NCBI GenBank assembly: GCA_963734295.1
Contig: CAVTGS010000013.1
Span: 1-64,000 of the forward strand
Origin: JAEUMW01 sp963734295
GTDB taxonomy: Bacteria > Pseudomonadota > Gammaproteobacteria > Burkholderiales > JAEUMW01
DNA length: 64,000 nt
Reading direction: 5' to 3'
Part shown: one piece after another, positions 8,398 to 18,158 of the stretch
Layout of the letters: each line of letters begins with the position of its first letter
Position numbering within the stretch: position 1 is the stretch's first letter
Made by a program: the position numbers and the translations under genes
The notes under the pieces: model-generated
Told to the model about the DNA's origin: nothing
Database searches by the model: none
The model's input: the letters and a program-made list of their open reading frames with translations, nothing else

Positions 8398-9481
8398 TTA
8401 TCGCGCAAGCCCGATCAGGGTCGGCGAGCGCCGCGTCGCGAATTCGTCGCTCTGGGCGAGCAGCGCTCGATACGTCCTCAGATCCGGCTGGTCCATGGCG
8501 AAGGGTACGGCCTGATCGTGTGAGCGCCCGGGGCTGGTGCGACCAAGCACCAGCACGGTGCCGAGACCGGCATACAGATAGCGGTTGCCGAACGCCTCCC
8601 GCAATGCGACGAACGTGGGCTCGCCAGTGCAATGACCGGGTGCGATGTACGCCACCTTCCACGTGTCGTGCAACGCGGTCGTGACCTTCGCGATTGCATC
8701 ATCCTGCGCGACCAGGAGATGGAACCCGCCGGCGATCAGTGTGCACGCGCTTGTTGCCGCTCGCGGTCGTGGCAGCCTCCACGATGTTCAGGATGCCGGG
8801 ATGCGAGCAGCCGACCACGAGAACCAGCCCTTCGGGCGTGTTGACGGCGAGCGAGAGCTCCTTCAGCTCCTTCGTGCCGGGCACGTCGGACACCAGGGCA
8901 ATGAGCCAGATGCCCGGTGCGACTTCGGTCGTCTTGTCGATCAACTCGAAATTGCCGCCGGGCCAGGCGGTGCCGAACACCATGGTCTGGGGCGGTGCGC
9001 CGTCGTAGTAGCGTTGATCCGCCGGCAGCGAATCGGCCTTGCGGTAGAAGCTGCTCGGCAGCGATGAGCCATAGACGCCGAACGGCTCCTTGGGCGCGTA
9101 GATCTTCACCTTGGGATTGACCGCGAGCAGATGGGTGAGGCCGCCCATGTGATCGCTGTGGCGGTGCGACATGACGACGAAATCCAGCTTCGTCAGGTCC
9201 ACGCCCTTGGCCTTGACGTTCTGGGCGAAGACCTCCGGGTTGTCCCCGGTGTCGAAGAGGATGCGCTTGCCATTCACTTCGACGAGGGCGGCGTAGCCCC
9301 AGTCCTGCTTCGTTCCCGCGCGCTTGCCGAACGCATCGTAGAGGATGGTGATGCGAGGCTTTGCCGCGGCTGCAGTGGGCTGGGCCTCGGTGGTCTGGGC
9401 CATGGGAGCACAGCCGTCGAGCAGCAGTGCCAGCAACGGTGCGATAAGGCCCGATACGCCGAGCCAGGTCAGGGGTTTCAT
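8398..9481 (-). pseudogene. MBL-fold metallohydrolase lipoprotein, frameshifted
   Basis: A metallo-beta-lactamase-fold hydrolase of the group related to 7,8-dihydropterin-6-methyl synthase-like proteins. It starts with a lipoprotein-type signal (LLLDGCAPM). The first metal-binding motif SHRHSDHMGG is near residue 104; later ligands sit in VVGCSHPGI and in YIAPGHCTGEPTF. The frame breaks at about 8740, where one extra base follows the codons for NKRVH; removing it joins the parts into about 360 residues. GGAGGA precedes the ATG. With all metal ligands present, the gene is probably intact in the cell if that base is an error. Confidence 0.75.
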
Positions 9482-9768
9482 GTTGTCTTCCTCCGTGTTG
9501 TTTTAATCAGGCGAGCGCCTGCCTGAGTGCGCTTGCCCCTGCTGCCGGGACGTTCCGATGCGCTGCTTCCGCGAGCCGGGGTATGTCCGGTGGAGGCCAG
9601 GATGCGCCAGAGTTCCCCGCTGTCGTGAAACGCCAGTTTCTCGCCGGTTACCACGATTTCGACCACCCCCGCCAGCAACGACTGGTGCTGCCGATCGCGG
9701 TGATACACCCGGACGATATAGCTTTCCACGCGGGATCTCGAGCGTTGTCCTGCTCCTCCGAGGATCAC
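9478..9768 (-). CDS. Small conserved hypothetical protein
   Basis: A 96-residue frame overlapping the start of the MBL-fold gene by 4 nt. The stretch YIVRVYHRD ... LLAGVVEIV ... FHDSGELWRIL resembles short proteins often found next to BTAD-domain regulators, which lies just upstream here. The C-terminus is Arg/Ser/Thr-rich and disordered. No function can be assigned; the resemblance is from memory and not tested. Confidence 0.5.
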   Translation of the reverse strand: MILGGAGQRSRSRVESYIVRVYHRDRQHQSLLAGVVEIVVTGEKLAFHDSGELWRILASTGHTPARGSSASERPGSRGKRTQAGARLIKTTRRKTT

Positions 9769-9843
9769 TTTCGTCCCCGTGCGATTACAGGCGGGGTACA
9801 GATGAGAAAAACAACCCGCGGCCGGCAGGCCGGGAGGCCAACG

Positions 9844-10689
9844 CTACGACTGCAACGCCTGGAACAGCAACTCGGAGGCGGGGGAAGCCGTAATGCCGAG
9901 CATCAGGGACAGGGTCCGGCGCAGGCGACGATAGACGACTATGCCCTCGGCGCAGCGATCGAGATGCCGATAGCACCGCATCAGCCCCTGGTAGAACTCC
10001 TCCGCGAGCTCGTCGGCCTCCAGGCCGCGCTGGTAGCAGGCAATCGCCTTGTCCCACTGCCCGGATTCCTCGCGCAGTCGTCCGAGGTCGGCGCTATGGC
10101 GTATGAACTTGTCGTGCAGGCGTTCCCGCATCGACAGGGACCAGGGTTCGTCCCGGTCGCAGACGAGAAAGGCGCCGCCATAGATCGACAACGCCGCCTC
10201 GAGCAAGATCGGGCGCGCCTCGCTGGATGCCTCGGCGGCACGGCCGAGCAGTCCCTCGAAGGCCCAGGTGTCGACCCAGCAACGGCGCGGATCGAGGCTC
10301 ACACGGCCGTCGTGCAGCATTACGGCGCCATGCTCCCCGAGCAGGTTGCGCAGGCGGTGCAGATTCACCGCCAGCACGTTATGGGCGGCATCCCCCTCTT
10401 CTTCGGGCCAGAGCGCATCCGTAAGCTGGCGCCCGGACACGTCGCGGCCGCCGAACGCGAGGAGGACCTTCAGCAAGGCGATAGGCTTCTTGGGCGTCTT
10501 GCGGGACCAGGTGAGTGGCGCCCCGTCCTTGACCACCGAAAAGCGCCCGAAGGCAAGGATTTGAACGGGCCAGGTCGCGTGCTCGATGGGCGCCGATTCG
10601 GCCGCAACGGCCCACCGTCTGCCACCGGTTTCCGTCCAGGAAAGGACGTCCTCGCCATGAACCACTGCTGTCGACGGATCGTTGCTCAT
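9844..10689 (-). CDS. BTAD-domain transcriptional regulator
   Basis: A 281-residue regulator of the SARP/BTAD type. Residues about 43-120 form an OmpR-like winged-helix DNA-binding domain (ILAFGRFSVVKDG, then a recognition helix around RQLTDALWP), and residues about 130-281 form the bacterial transcriptional activation domain, a TPR-like helical repeat (YGGAFLVCDRDEPW, KAIACYQRGLEADEL, CYRHLDRCAEGIVVYRR). Such proteins bind direct repeats near promoters. It is shorter than the large MalT-like regulators that carry the same C-terminus and has no NTPase. It is probably co-transcribed with the small gene at 9478-9768, its likely partner or target. Confidence 0.8.
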   Translation of the reverse strand: MSNDPSTAVVHGEDVLSWTETGGRRWAVAAESAPIEHATWPVQILAFGRFSVVKDGAPLTWSRKTPKKPIALLKVLLAFGGRDVSGRQLTDALWPEEEGDAAHNVLAVNLHRLRNLLGEHGAVMLHDGRVSLDPRRCWVDTWAFEGLLGRAAEASSEARPILLEAALSIYGGAFLVCDRDEPWSLSMRERLHDKFIRHSADLGRLREESGQWDKAIACYQRGLEADELAEEFYQGLMRCYRHLDRCAEGIVVYRRLRRTLSLMLGITASPASELLFQALQS

Positions 10690-10840
10690 GGCACGGTCGG
10701 CTTCCCTGGATTCGATTCATGTGCCGGGTGGCGGGCGCGCCCGGCAAGATTCGGGCGGACACCTCTCGGCCCGTATCGACTTCATTATAGGTCGGGTGCG
10801 GAAACACGCCTCGGGACGTGCGCGGGGTTCTGTGTGAAAT

Positions 10841-10996
10841 TCACGTTCGGTGCAGCCCTGCGCGGACGAACTCCGTCGCCTCCTTGCCGGAATCCGCGTT
10901 CGCTGTCCGAGACGACTCACCGTGGCACCCTCCGGGAAAGGCGAGCGAGGCCGCCCGCCCGATGCCCGTGCCGCCACCGGTGACGGTTGGCGGACA
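10841..10996 (-). pseudogene. Fragment of a short-chain dehydrogenase
   Basis: Translation contains VTGGGTGIGRAASLAF, the cofactor-binding N-terminus of an SDR enzyme, then frame-disturbed sequence that returns to ANADSGKEATEFVRA, also typical of that family. Only about 50 residues remain; the catalytic YxxxK part is absent. Confidence 0.6.
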
Positions 10997-11026
10997 GCCG
11001 ACATCCGCGGCCGACGCCTCGCCGTT

Positions 11027-11290
11027 GACTCTTGTACCCGACGAGTAGATGGCCGACGACCTTGCCCGACCCGTCCTTGATCGGCTCGTCGCCGGCTCGA
11101 TGTACGAGCACCTCCAGGCTTGGTCACTTCGCCGCTCGAAGGGTTCACCCTTGTTGATGTTGACGATCGCTTTGCCGTTCGGGGTCCAGAATGGCCCGGT
11201 CGCGCGTCCGCTGCCGTCCGGCTTCGGCACGTTCGTGGAGACGCGAACGATTCGTCGCCGGTCGGCGAACAGCGTGGCGGTCCCGCCGTC
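11027..11290 (-). pseudogene. Fragment of a Cache sensor domain
   Basis: The frame starting near 11290 reads GGTATLFADR, VRVSTNVPKPDGSGRA and PNGKAI, the hallmark of extracellular Cache sensor domains of methyl-accepting chemotaxis proteins. It continues in another frame as IKDGSGKVVGHLLVGYKS down to about 11027. Neither membrane segments nor a signalling domain follow; the SDR fragment lies immediately downstream. It is a relic. Confidence 0.6.
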
Positions 11291-11768
11291 AGCCTCCGCG
11301 ACCGCGTCGACGACAGTCGAAATTGTTGTTGATCTTGGTCTTGCCGGCACAGGGACGGTGCGTCCTCTCCGTGAGACGGCTCGCGGGGCCTGCGACGCCG
11401 AGCGCGACGTGCCAGGTTATTGCCGTCGCGGCACGTTCATAGTCGGTCATCGACCGATCGCTACCGCTCCGTCAGAGTCGGACGGAGAACCAGCTGCAGC
11501 GCCTATCCAGCCCGCTCCAGACTCTTACGCGAATCAAGGACCATGGCTGCCTCCTTCGGACCCGAAACTGGCGTCGGCGCTCTGACGGGCCAGCGACGAG
11601 ACGTTACGGCGCTCGTCCTCGGAACGCGTTCCCGGTGAATCCCGTTTCGAGGGACCGTACTACCCAGTATAGTCAACGGATCGAGGCGCTGCCGGACAGG
11701 TCGCCCGGTCTGCGGGATCGCGCGGTCCCGGTCGCGCGGGCCGGGAAACGGCAGGGGGACGATGAGCA
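11291..11768. other. No gene recognised
   Basis: Open frames on both strands are Arg/Ser-rich and lack family motifs. This stretch may be further decayed sequence related to the neighbouring Cache and SDR fragments, or a leader for the plus-strand gene starting at 11769. Confidence 0.35.
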
Positions 11769-12278
11769 ATGGAAGCGATCTCGAGCACCGTCTGCGCACT
11801 CTTTCGCCGGCTCACTCACGGCGTGTACGTGATCGGTGTGGCACACGGACCGGTCCGCGATGGCTTCACCGCTGCGTGGGTCGTGCAGGCTTCGTTCGAT
11901 CCGCTGCTCCTCGCGGTGAGCGTGAATCCCGGCAACGCCTCCTACGCGCTGCTCGAGGCGAGCGGCGGTTTCGCCGTCAGCGTGCTGAAGCGCGGTCAGC
12001 TCGATCTCGCGCGGCGCTTCGGCACACGCTCGGGGCGCGATGGCGAGAAGTTGAGCGGCATCGCCTGGCGCCCGGCCGCGAGCGGTGCGCCGATCCTCGA
12101 AGACGCGCTCGCATACTTCGACTGCCGACTGGCGGGGAGCCTGCCCGCCGGCGATCACGAGCTCGTTCTCGGCCGGGTAGTCGGTGGCGCGATCCTCGAC
12201 GCCGACGCGCAACCCATGACGTACGCGGAGACCGGGGACATGGACGGCAGCAGCGCCCTCTATCCCCAGCACTTCTGA
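11769..12278 (+). CDS. Flavin reductase-like domain protein
   Basis: A 169-residue FMN-binding protein of the flavin reductase-like fold (the split-barrel family that supplies reduced flavin to monooxygenases). Typical elements: LTHGVYVIGVA near the start, FTAAWVVQASFDPLLLAVSV around residues 32-51, and AYFDCRLAGSLPAGDHELVLGRV around residues 115-137. Length is normal. The start follows a moderate purine-rich stretch (GGGGGACGATGAGC). No oxygenase gene is adjacent, so its partner is unknown. Confidence 0.82.
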   Translation: MEAISSTVCALFRRLTHGVYVIGVAHGPVRDGFTAAWVVQASFDPLLLAVSVNPGNASYALLEASGGFAVSVLKRGQLDLARRFGTRSGRDGEKLSGIAWRPAASGAPILEDALAYFDCRLAGSLPAGDHELVLGRVVGGAILDADAQPMTYAETGDMDGSSALYPQHF

Positions 12279-12286
12279 AATGAGCG

Positions 12287-12967
12287 CTAAGTCTTCAGCG
12301 TGAACGGGTTGAAGTCGGTCTTGCGGTCGTAGTAGTCCTCCTGCTCGGCGCGCTTCAACCAGCCCACGATCTTGTAGGTGAACGGGGTCATCAGCGCTTC
12401 CCACGCCACCTTGATCAGGTAGTTGCTGCCCATGACGGTGAGCACGAGGCTCGCCGGCCACACGCCGAGAAACGCGAGTGGATAGAAGATGAGCGAGTCC
12501 ACGCCCTCGCCGAAGATCGTGGAGCCGATCGTGCGCACCCAGAGCCGCCGGCCTTCCATCCACACCTTCATCTTCGCGAGCACGAAGGAATTCACGAACT
12601 CGCCGCAGGAGAAGGCGACGAGCGAGGCGAACACGATACGCGGCGTCTGGCCGAACACCGTTTCGTACGCTGCCTGATTCTCCCACCCCGAGGCCGGGGG
12701 CAGCGCGACGACGACGAGGCTCATGAACGACGCGAAGGCGAGCGCCGCGAATCCGGCCCAGATCACCTTGCGGGCGCGGGCGTAGCCGTAGACTTCCGTG
12801 AGGATGTCGCCGAAGATATACGAGACCGGGAAGAAGAGCACACCGGCGCCGAAGGCGAAGCCGCCGAACTGCGCGACCTTGCCGGGACCAATCACGTTTG
12901 CGGTGAGCAGCACGGTGACGAAGGCCGCCATCACCAGGTCGTAGTAGCGGTAGGTCTGCCGGTGCAA
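12287..12967 (-). CDS. yhhQ: Queuosine precursor transporter (YhhQ/QPTR)
   Basis: An inner-membrane protein of about 226 residues in the DUF165/ECF-like queuosine precursor transporter family, importing preQ0 or preQ1. It has six hydrophobic segments and the family phrases TYRYYDLVMAAFVTVLL, FPVSYIFGDILTEVYGY and FGEGVDSLIFYPLAF. TTG at 12967 is taken as the start because the conserved TYRYYD segment follows at once; it lies 2 nt past the stop of the PatB-type gene (12970). A longer open frame upstream is only the shadow of that gene. The close spacing indicates an operon with it. Confidence 0.88.
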   Translation of the reverse strand: MHRQTYRYYDLVMAAFVTVLLTANVIGPGKVAQFGGFAFGAGVLFFPVSYIFGDILTEVYGYARARKVIWAGFAALAFASFMSLVVVALPPASGWENQAAYETVFGQTPRIVFASLVAFSCGEFVNSFVLAKMKVWMEGRRLWVRTIGSTIFGEGVDSLIFYPLAFLGVWPASLVLTVMGSNYLIKVAWEALMTPFTYKIVGWLKRAEQEDYYDRKTDFNPFTLKT

Positions 12968-12969
12968 TG

Positions 12970-14127
12970 TCAGGGGCGCCGCAGCGCAGCAGCGATGCGC
13001 TCCAGCCCGGTCGCGAGCAGGGCGCGGGGACAGCCGAAGTTGAGCCGGACGAACCCCGGTGCGCCGAAGTCCTTGCCGTCGGACAGGCCGACGCCGGCCT
13101 CCTCGAAGAACCGGTGGGCATCCGCGACGCCGGTTTCCCGCGCGTCGATCCACGCGAGGTAGGTCGCCTCGACGTGACGCATCGACAGCCCGGGCATGGT
13201 GGCAATGCGTTGCTCGACGAGGTCGCGGTTGCGGCGCAGGTAATCGAGCAGCGCCACCCGCCAGGCTTCACCGTCCCGATAGGCTGCGTGCGCGGCGGTG
13301 AAGCCGAGCGTGTTGACCGCGGGGGTGAACCCCGCCATGGACCGGTAGAGTTGCTGGCGCAAGGCTACGTTCGGCACTATGGCGAACGACATGCCGAGGC
13401 CGGGGATGTTGTACGTCTTGCTCGGCGCCATCAGCGTAAGAGAGCGCTCGGCGATCTCGGGGGACAGTGCGGCGAGCGGCACGTGGAGTCGGTCCGGGTC
13501 GAGAATCAGGCCGCAGTGGATCTCGTCGGAGCAGATCGTGAGGTCATGGCGTGAACAGATCTCCGCGACGGCCGAGAGCTCGTCGCGCGTGTAGACGCGT
13601 CCGACCGGATTGTGCGGATTGCACAGCATGAGCATGCGGGTGCGCGGCGTGATCGCGGCTGCGAGGTGATCAAGATCGATGACCCACCCTTCGGACGCAT
13701 TCGCGAGCGGCACGCGGATGGATTGCCGGTGTGCGTGTCGGGGCGCCGAGAGAAAAGGTGGGTAGATCGGCGTCAGCGTCACGACTGCATCGCCGGGTTC
13801 ACCTGCGAGCAGGCACGCGAGATTGAGCCCGGTCACCAGCCCCGGCAGCCACACGATCCACTGGGGCTCGATGCGCCAGTCGCAGTCGCGGGCCAGGTGC
13901 TCGACGATGACCTGCGGCAGCTCGTCCGGCGCCGAGGTGTATCCGAACACACCGTGATCGACCCGTTCGTGCAACGCCGCGATCACGGCGGGCGGCGAGC
14001 GGAAATCCATGTCCGCCACCCACATCGGGATCACGTCGCGGCCGGCGTAGCGGTCCCATTTCTGACTGCCGGTGTCGTGGCGGTCGACGGGGAGATCGAA
14101 GTCGAACGCGATTGGTTCGTTGCTCAC
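12970..14127 (-). CDS. patB: PatB/MalY-type C-S lyase (PLP enzyme)
   Basis: A 385-residue fold-type I pyridoxal-phosphate enzyme of the MalY/PatB group (cystathionine beta-lyase or cysteine-S-conjugate beta-lyase activity), cytoplasmic. The family N-terminus is visible (SQKWDRY then IPMWVADMDF). Other motifs are CNPHNPVGRVYT around residues 172-183, SDEIHCGL around 203-210, and SKTYNIPGLG carrying the PLP-binding Lys near residue 239. Length is normal and the frame is clean. It sits between a DUF2905 gene, whose stop is 2 bp ahead of this start, and yhhQ behind it. Substrate cannot be read from the sequence. Confidence 0.9.
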   Translation of the reverse strand: MSNEPIAFDFDLPVDRHDTGSQKWDRYAGRDVIPMWVADMDFRSPPAVIAALHERVDHGVFGYTSAPDELPQVIVEHLARDCDWRIEPQWIVWLPGLVTGLNLACLLAGEPGDAVVTLTPIYPPFLSAPRHAHRQSIRVPLANASEGWVIDLDHLAAAITPRTRMLMLCNPHNPVGRVYTRDELSAVAEICSRHDLTICSDEIHCGLILDPDRLHVPLAALSPEIAERSLTLMAPSKTYNIPGLGMSFAIVPNVALRQQLYRSMAGFTPAVNTLGFTAAHAAYRDGEAWRVALLDYLRRNRDLVEQRIATMPGLSMRHVEATYLAWIDARETGVADAHRFFEEAGVGLSDGKDFGAPGFVRLNFGCPRALLATGLERIAAALRRP

Positions 14128-14128
14128 G

Positions 14129-14329
14129 CTAACGGCGGAAGATCCAGGGCACCAGCGTGACCAGGAGCGAGACGACGATGCTGGAGGTGATCGGAAAGTA
14201 GAACGTGAAGCCCTTGCGCTCGATGCGAAGATCGCCGGGGAGGTTGCCTAGCTCGAACTTGGAGACGAGCGGCCACGCGAGCCCCAGCACGATGAAGACG
14301 ATGCCGAGCGTGACCAGCCATTTTGCCAT
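14129..14329 (-). CDS. DUF2905 small membrane protein
   Basis: A 66-residue membrane protein: one segment near the start (WLVTLGIVFIVLGLAWPLV), the conserved loop FELGNLPGDLRIERKG, then a second segment near the end. This loop is the hallmark of DUF2905, whose function is unknown. It ends 2 bp before the start of the PatB-type gene and probably shares its transcript. Confidence 0.85.
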   Translation of the reverse strand: MAKWLVTLGIVFIVLGLAWPLVSKFELGNLPGDLRIERKGFTFYFPITSSIVVSLLVTLVPWIFRR

Positions 14330-14545
14330 GAGGGGTGTTCCAATAACCGCGTGTCCGCAGTCTACGGCATCTACTCGTGAGCCGAAAAGCACGCCACGAC
14401 GCTGAGTGCCTGGGACCGTTGTGCCCCACTTGGAATTCTGCCGGCTTGCAGCGCATGATGCCGCCTTCGAGATGGTGACGAGGGGCGGGGTCATGCTTGG
14501 GGTAGGCAAGGGCGGGGTGAGAGAGGCGACGAGCAGGAGCCACGA

Positions 14546-15292
14546 ATGACCGACCTCGAAGCGATCCGCACCGGCCTCAACCGCGGCGAGTTCTTCGTCG
14601 AGTACATTCCCACCATCGATCTCGACAGCGGTCGCTGCGTCGGCGCCGAAGCGCTTTCCCGCTGGCGTGGACCGTCTGGAACCGTGAATCCGTTCGACGC
14701 GGCCGATCTCACGCGGGACATCGCGCTCTCCGGCCGGATCACCTATTGGGTTGTCGAATCGGTTGCGCGTGAGCTCGGGGACTGGCTGCGGGCACATCGC
14801 GGCGTTCACATCGGAATCAACGTCCCCCCCGAGGTATTGGGTCGAGGCGGGCTCGAGTACGCCGTTTCGAACGCGGGGTTGCTGGATGTCGTCGACCAGT
14901 TCATCGTCGAGATTACGGAGCGGGGCGTGCCCGATGCCCTCGGCGTCGATGCGCTGAACCGGATGCGGGCGGCCGGCGTGCAGGTCGCATTGGACGACGT
15001 CGGCGTCAGCGATGCGAATCTCGTCGTGCTGTCGCGCGTCAATGTAGACATCATCAAACTGCCGAAGACGTTCGTGGATTGCCTGCTCGACGAGGCATCC
15101 GCATCCGCGCGGCTTGCAGGTCTGCGTGCGCTCATGCTCGCGACCGACATCCAGGTGATCGCCGAGGGGGTCGAATCCGAGCGGCAGGTACTGATCCTGA
15201 AGGAGGCGGGCGTGAAGATGGTCCAGGGCTGGTACTTTTCGCCGGCGCTGTCAGCGGAGGAGTTCAAAGCGTTCTTCGCGGCGCACCAGTGA
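14546..15292 (+). CDS. EAL domain protein
   Basis: A 248-residue protein that is only an EAL domain (c-di-GMP phosphodiesterase family), soluble, with no sensor. Catalytic motif residues are partly kept: GAEALSRW (the EAL signature, about residue 34), NVPPE for the metal-binding Asn, EITE, and AEGVES near residue 210. However, the DDFGTGYSSL-type block reads DDVGVSDANL and the usual K-I-D block reads IKLPKTF, so the substrate loop is altered. It may therefore be a weak enzyme or a c-di-GMP or protein-binding regulator. Start at ATG 14546 after GAGCAGGAGCC. Confidence 0.88.
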   Translation: MTDLEAIRTGLNRGEFFVEYIPTIDLDSGRCVGAEALSRWRGPSGTVNPFDAADLTRDIALSGRITYWVVESVARELGDWLRAHRGVHIGINVPPEVLGRGGLEYAVSNAGLLDVVDQFIVEITERGVPDALGVDALNRMRAAGVQVALDDVGVSDANLVVLSRVNVDIIKLPKTFVDCLLDEASASARLAGLRALMLATDIQVIAEGVESERQVLILKEAGVKMVQGWYFSPALSAEEFKAFFAAHQ

Positions 15293-15323
15293 GCGGTGTG
15301 GCCTCCGATATGGGCGAGAAACG

Positions 15324-15653
15324 ATGGCCGAACGGCCGTCGATCACTCAGCATTGTGTACGCGGAATGAAAGGAGTGGTCGTGGACGCTTCGGAGGATGC
15401 CCAAGATGCGGCGGCCCTCGCGCGCTTCGCCAAGCGCTACGCGATTGGGAAGTGGCGAGAGTTCAGAGGTATGACCGCGGCGCAGGTTGCGGCTGCGGTG
15501 CAGATCACGCCGGCACACATTTCGAAGATCGAGTCGGGGAAGGGTGAACCATCGGTCGCGCTCCTGAAGAAACTGGCCCGTGTTCTCCGCGTCGACATGG
15601 AGGCGCTGGTTGGGTGTACCGCCGACTGCGCGGCAGGCCCTTGGCGAGCCTAA
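15324..15653 (+). CDS. XRE-family HTH regulator
   Basis: A small DNA-binding protein (109 residues from 15324, 95 from ATG 15366). A Cro/C1-type helix-turn-helix spans roughly residues 45-100: WREFRGMTAAQVAAAVQITPAHISKIE is the core, followed by PSVALLKKLARVL. The start is uncertain; AAAGGAG lies before a GTG at about 15381, and ATG 15366 is also possible. Its end overlaps the stop of the convergent dnaE2 by 4 bp. Target unknown. Confidence 0.8.
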   Translation: MAERPSITQHCVRGMKGVVVDASEDAQDAAALARFAKRYAIGKWREFRGMTAAQVAAAVQITPAHISKIESGKGEPSVALLKKLARVLRVDMEALVGCTADCAAGPWRA

Positions 15654-16393
15654 TGAAAATCCCTCGACCGGGTGACGAGTTGCCCCAGCAGCGGCGTGTG
15701 ATCGAACAGTCTTCCCGCAACGAGATGCACCACCTCGCCCTCGCGCTCGATGGTGCCCGCGATGCCCATCAGCCGTGACGTGAGCAGTTCGCGCCGCTGC
15801 CGCTCCGCCAGCGCGCGCCACACCACCACGTTCACGCAACCGGTCTCGTCCTCGATGGTGACGAAGGTGACGCCGCTCGCGGTGGCACGGATGCTGGCGG
15901 CAGGTGACGATGCCGGCGGTGCGTGCGATGCGGCCGTGAGGCAGGCGGTTCAGCTCCGCCGCGGTGATGAGGCGCATGCGCTGTAGCCGCTCCCGCAGCA
16001 GCGCGAGCGGATGGCGGCCGAGCGTCAGGCTCAACGTCGCGTAGTCCGCCACCAGATCCTCGCCCTCGGTGGGCGCGGCGAGCGCAACCGGCGCTTCGTC
16101 GAAGCGTGCATTCTCGAGCACGGGTGGCAGGCGCTCGATACCGGTGACGTGCCAGAACGCTTCCCGGCGATGGCCCGCGAGCGAGGCAAGCGCACCGGCG
16201 GCAGCGAGACATTCGAGGTCGCGCCGATCGAGCTGCGCGCGGCGGGCGAGATCGTCGATCTTCGAACGGAGCGGCGCTCCATTCGAAGGGTGGGAGGCGG
16301 GAGGCACCGCTCCTCCGGGCCGCGACGATGCGCTGCTGCGCCCTGCCTGCGAGAGTCCCTTCACCATGCGCAGGCCGAGGCGCACGGCAGGTG

Positions 16394-16526
16394 CGGGGAA
16401 AGGCAAGGAGAAGGAGGGAAGAGGAAGGGGATGCCCCCACCCCGGCCCTCCCCCTGCCGGAGGAGGGGGCAGGCGGCGCAACGCGCCGCACCCTTCTCCC
16501 CTTCTCCCTTCCCTCTTCTCTCCTGG
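16394..16526. repeat. Hairpin repeat A1 inside dnaE2
   Basis: A purine-rich left arm (AAGGAGGGAAGAGGAAGGGG) and a pyrimidine-rich right arm (CCCTTCTCCCCTTCTCCC) flank a GC-rich core with an internal hairpin (CCCCCTGCCGG/AGGAGGGGG). In the dnaE2 direction the core reads PAPSSGRGRAGVGAS. It splits the normal junction between SDWDCTLEP and AVRLGLRMVKG; the frame differs by one on either side. Confidence 0.75.
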
Positions 16527-18040
16527 AGCCCGGTTCCAGCGTGCAATCCCAATCGCTCCACATGACATCGACCCCCCGCACCTCGACGCCGTGCCGGCGC
16601 GCGTCCTGCACGAGCTGCGACGGCGCGTAGAAGCCCATCGGCTGGCTGTTGAGCAGCGCGGCGCAGAAGGCCGCCGGCTCGTGCCGCTTGAGCCACGCCG
16701 AGGCATACACCAGCAGCGCGAAGCTCGCCGAGTGCGACTCGGGGAAGCCGTATTCGCCGAAGCCCTGGATCTGCTCGAAGATCCGGCGCGCGAATTCCTC
16801 CGGGTAGCCGCGTTCGCGCATGCCCTCGATCAGCGGCTGCTCGAACTTCCACAGACCGCCCTTGCGCCGCCACGCCGCCATCGAGCGCCGCAGCTGATCC
16901 GCCTCGCCCGGCGTGAACCCCGCGGCCACGACTGCGAGCTGCATCACCTGTTCCTGGAAGATCGGCACGCCGAGGGTGCGCTCCAGCACCTGCTTCACCG
17001 CGTCGCTCGGATAGGTGACCGGCTCCAGGCCTTGTCGACGCCGCAGGTACGGATGCACCATGCCGCCCTGGATCGGACCGGGGCGCACGATCGCGACCTC
17101 GATGACGAGATCGTAGAAGTTGGCGGGCTTGAGTCGCGGCAGCATCGCCATCTGCGCCCGCGATTCGATCTGGAACACGCCCACCGTGTCGGCGTGCTGG
17201 ATCATCTCGTAGGTCTGCGGATCTTCGGGCGGAATGTCGGCGAGGGTCAGCGGCGCGCCGCGATAGCCGCTCACGAGCTCGAGCGCGCGGCGGATCGCGG
17301 TGAGCATGCCGAGCGCGAGCACGTCCACCTTGAGCAGCCCGAGCGCGTCGAGGTCGTCCTTGTCCCACTGGATCACCGTGCGCTCCGGCATGGCGGCATT
17401 CTCGATCGGCACGAGTTGCGACAGCGGTCCGCGCGCGATCACGAAGCCGCCGACATGCTGCGACAGGTGGCGCGGGAAACCGACCAGCGCGTTCACGACC
17501 AGCGCAGCACGCGGGCCACGAGCGGATTGTCGGGATCGAAGCCGGCTTCGCGCAGGCGCTCTTCCTGGATGTGCCGCCCGTCCCACCACGTCATGCTCTT
17601 CGCGAGGCGGTCCACCTGCTCGAGCGAGAGCCCGAGCGCCTTGCCGACATCGCGCACCGCGCTCTTCGGGCGATAGGTGATGACGGTGGCGGCGAGCGCC
17701 GCGCGGTCGCGGCCATACTTTTCGTAGAGGTACTGGATCACTTCCTCGCGCCGCTCGTGCTCGAAGTCGACGTCGATGTCGGGCGGCTCGTCGCGCTCGC
17801 GGGAGATGAAGCGCTCGAACAGCATCGCCATGCGCGAGGGATCGACCTCGGTGATGCCGAGGGCGTAGCACACGGCGGAGTTCGCCGCCGAGCCGCGACC
17901 CTGGCAGAGGATGCCGCGCGAGCGGGCGAACTTGACCACGTCGTAGACGGTGAGGAAGAAGGGCTCGTAGCGGAGCTCCTCGATGAGGGCGAGCTCGTGG
18001 TCGACGAGCGCGCGCACGTGCGGCGGCACGCTCGCGCTGC

Positions 18041-18158
18041 GAGAAGGGGGAAGAGGGAAGAGGGATGCCTCCACCCCAACCTTCCCGCTGCCGGGAGAGG
18101 GGGCAGGCGATGCGAACGCGCCGCCGCGCCCTTCCCCCTTCTCCCTTCTCTCTTCTCG
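18041..18158. repeat. Hairpin repeat A2 inside dnaE2
   Basis: Same layout as A1: purine arm, core, pyrimidine arm. In the dnaE2 frame the core reads PAPSPGSGKVGVEAS, matching A1 residue by residue in the same codon phase. It sits in-frame between LTEEGLRWRFG and PHVRALVDHELALIEEL. Confidence 0.8.

Noticed and set aside
16069..17676. 535-codon plus-strand open frame across dnaE2
   Set aside because: Antisense shadow of conserved DnaE2 blocks; Arg/His-rich with no domain.
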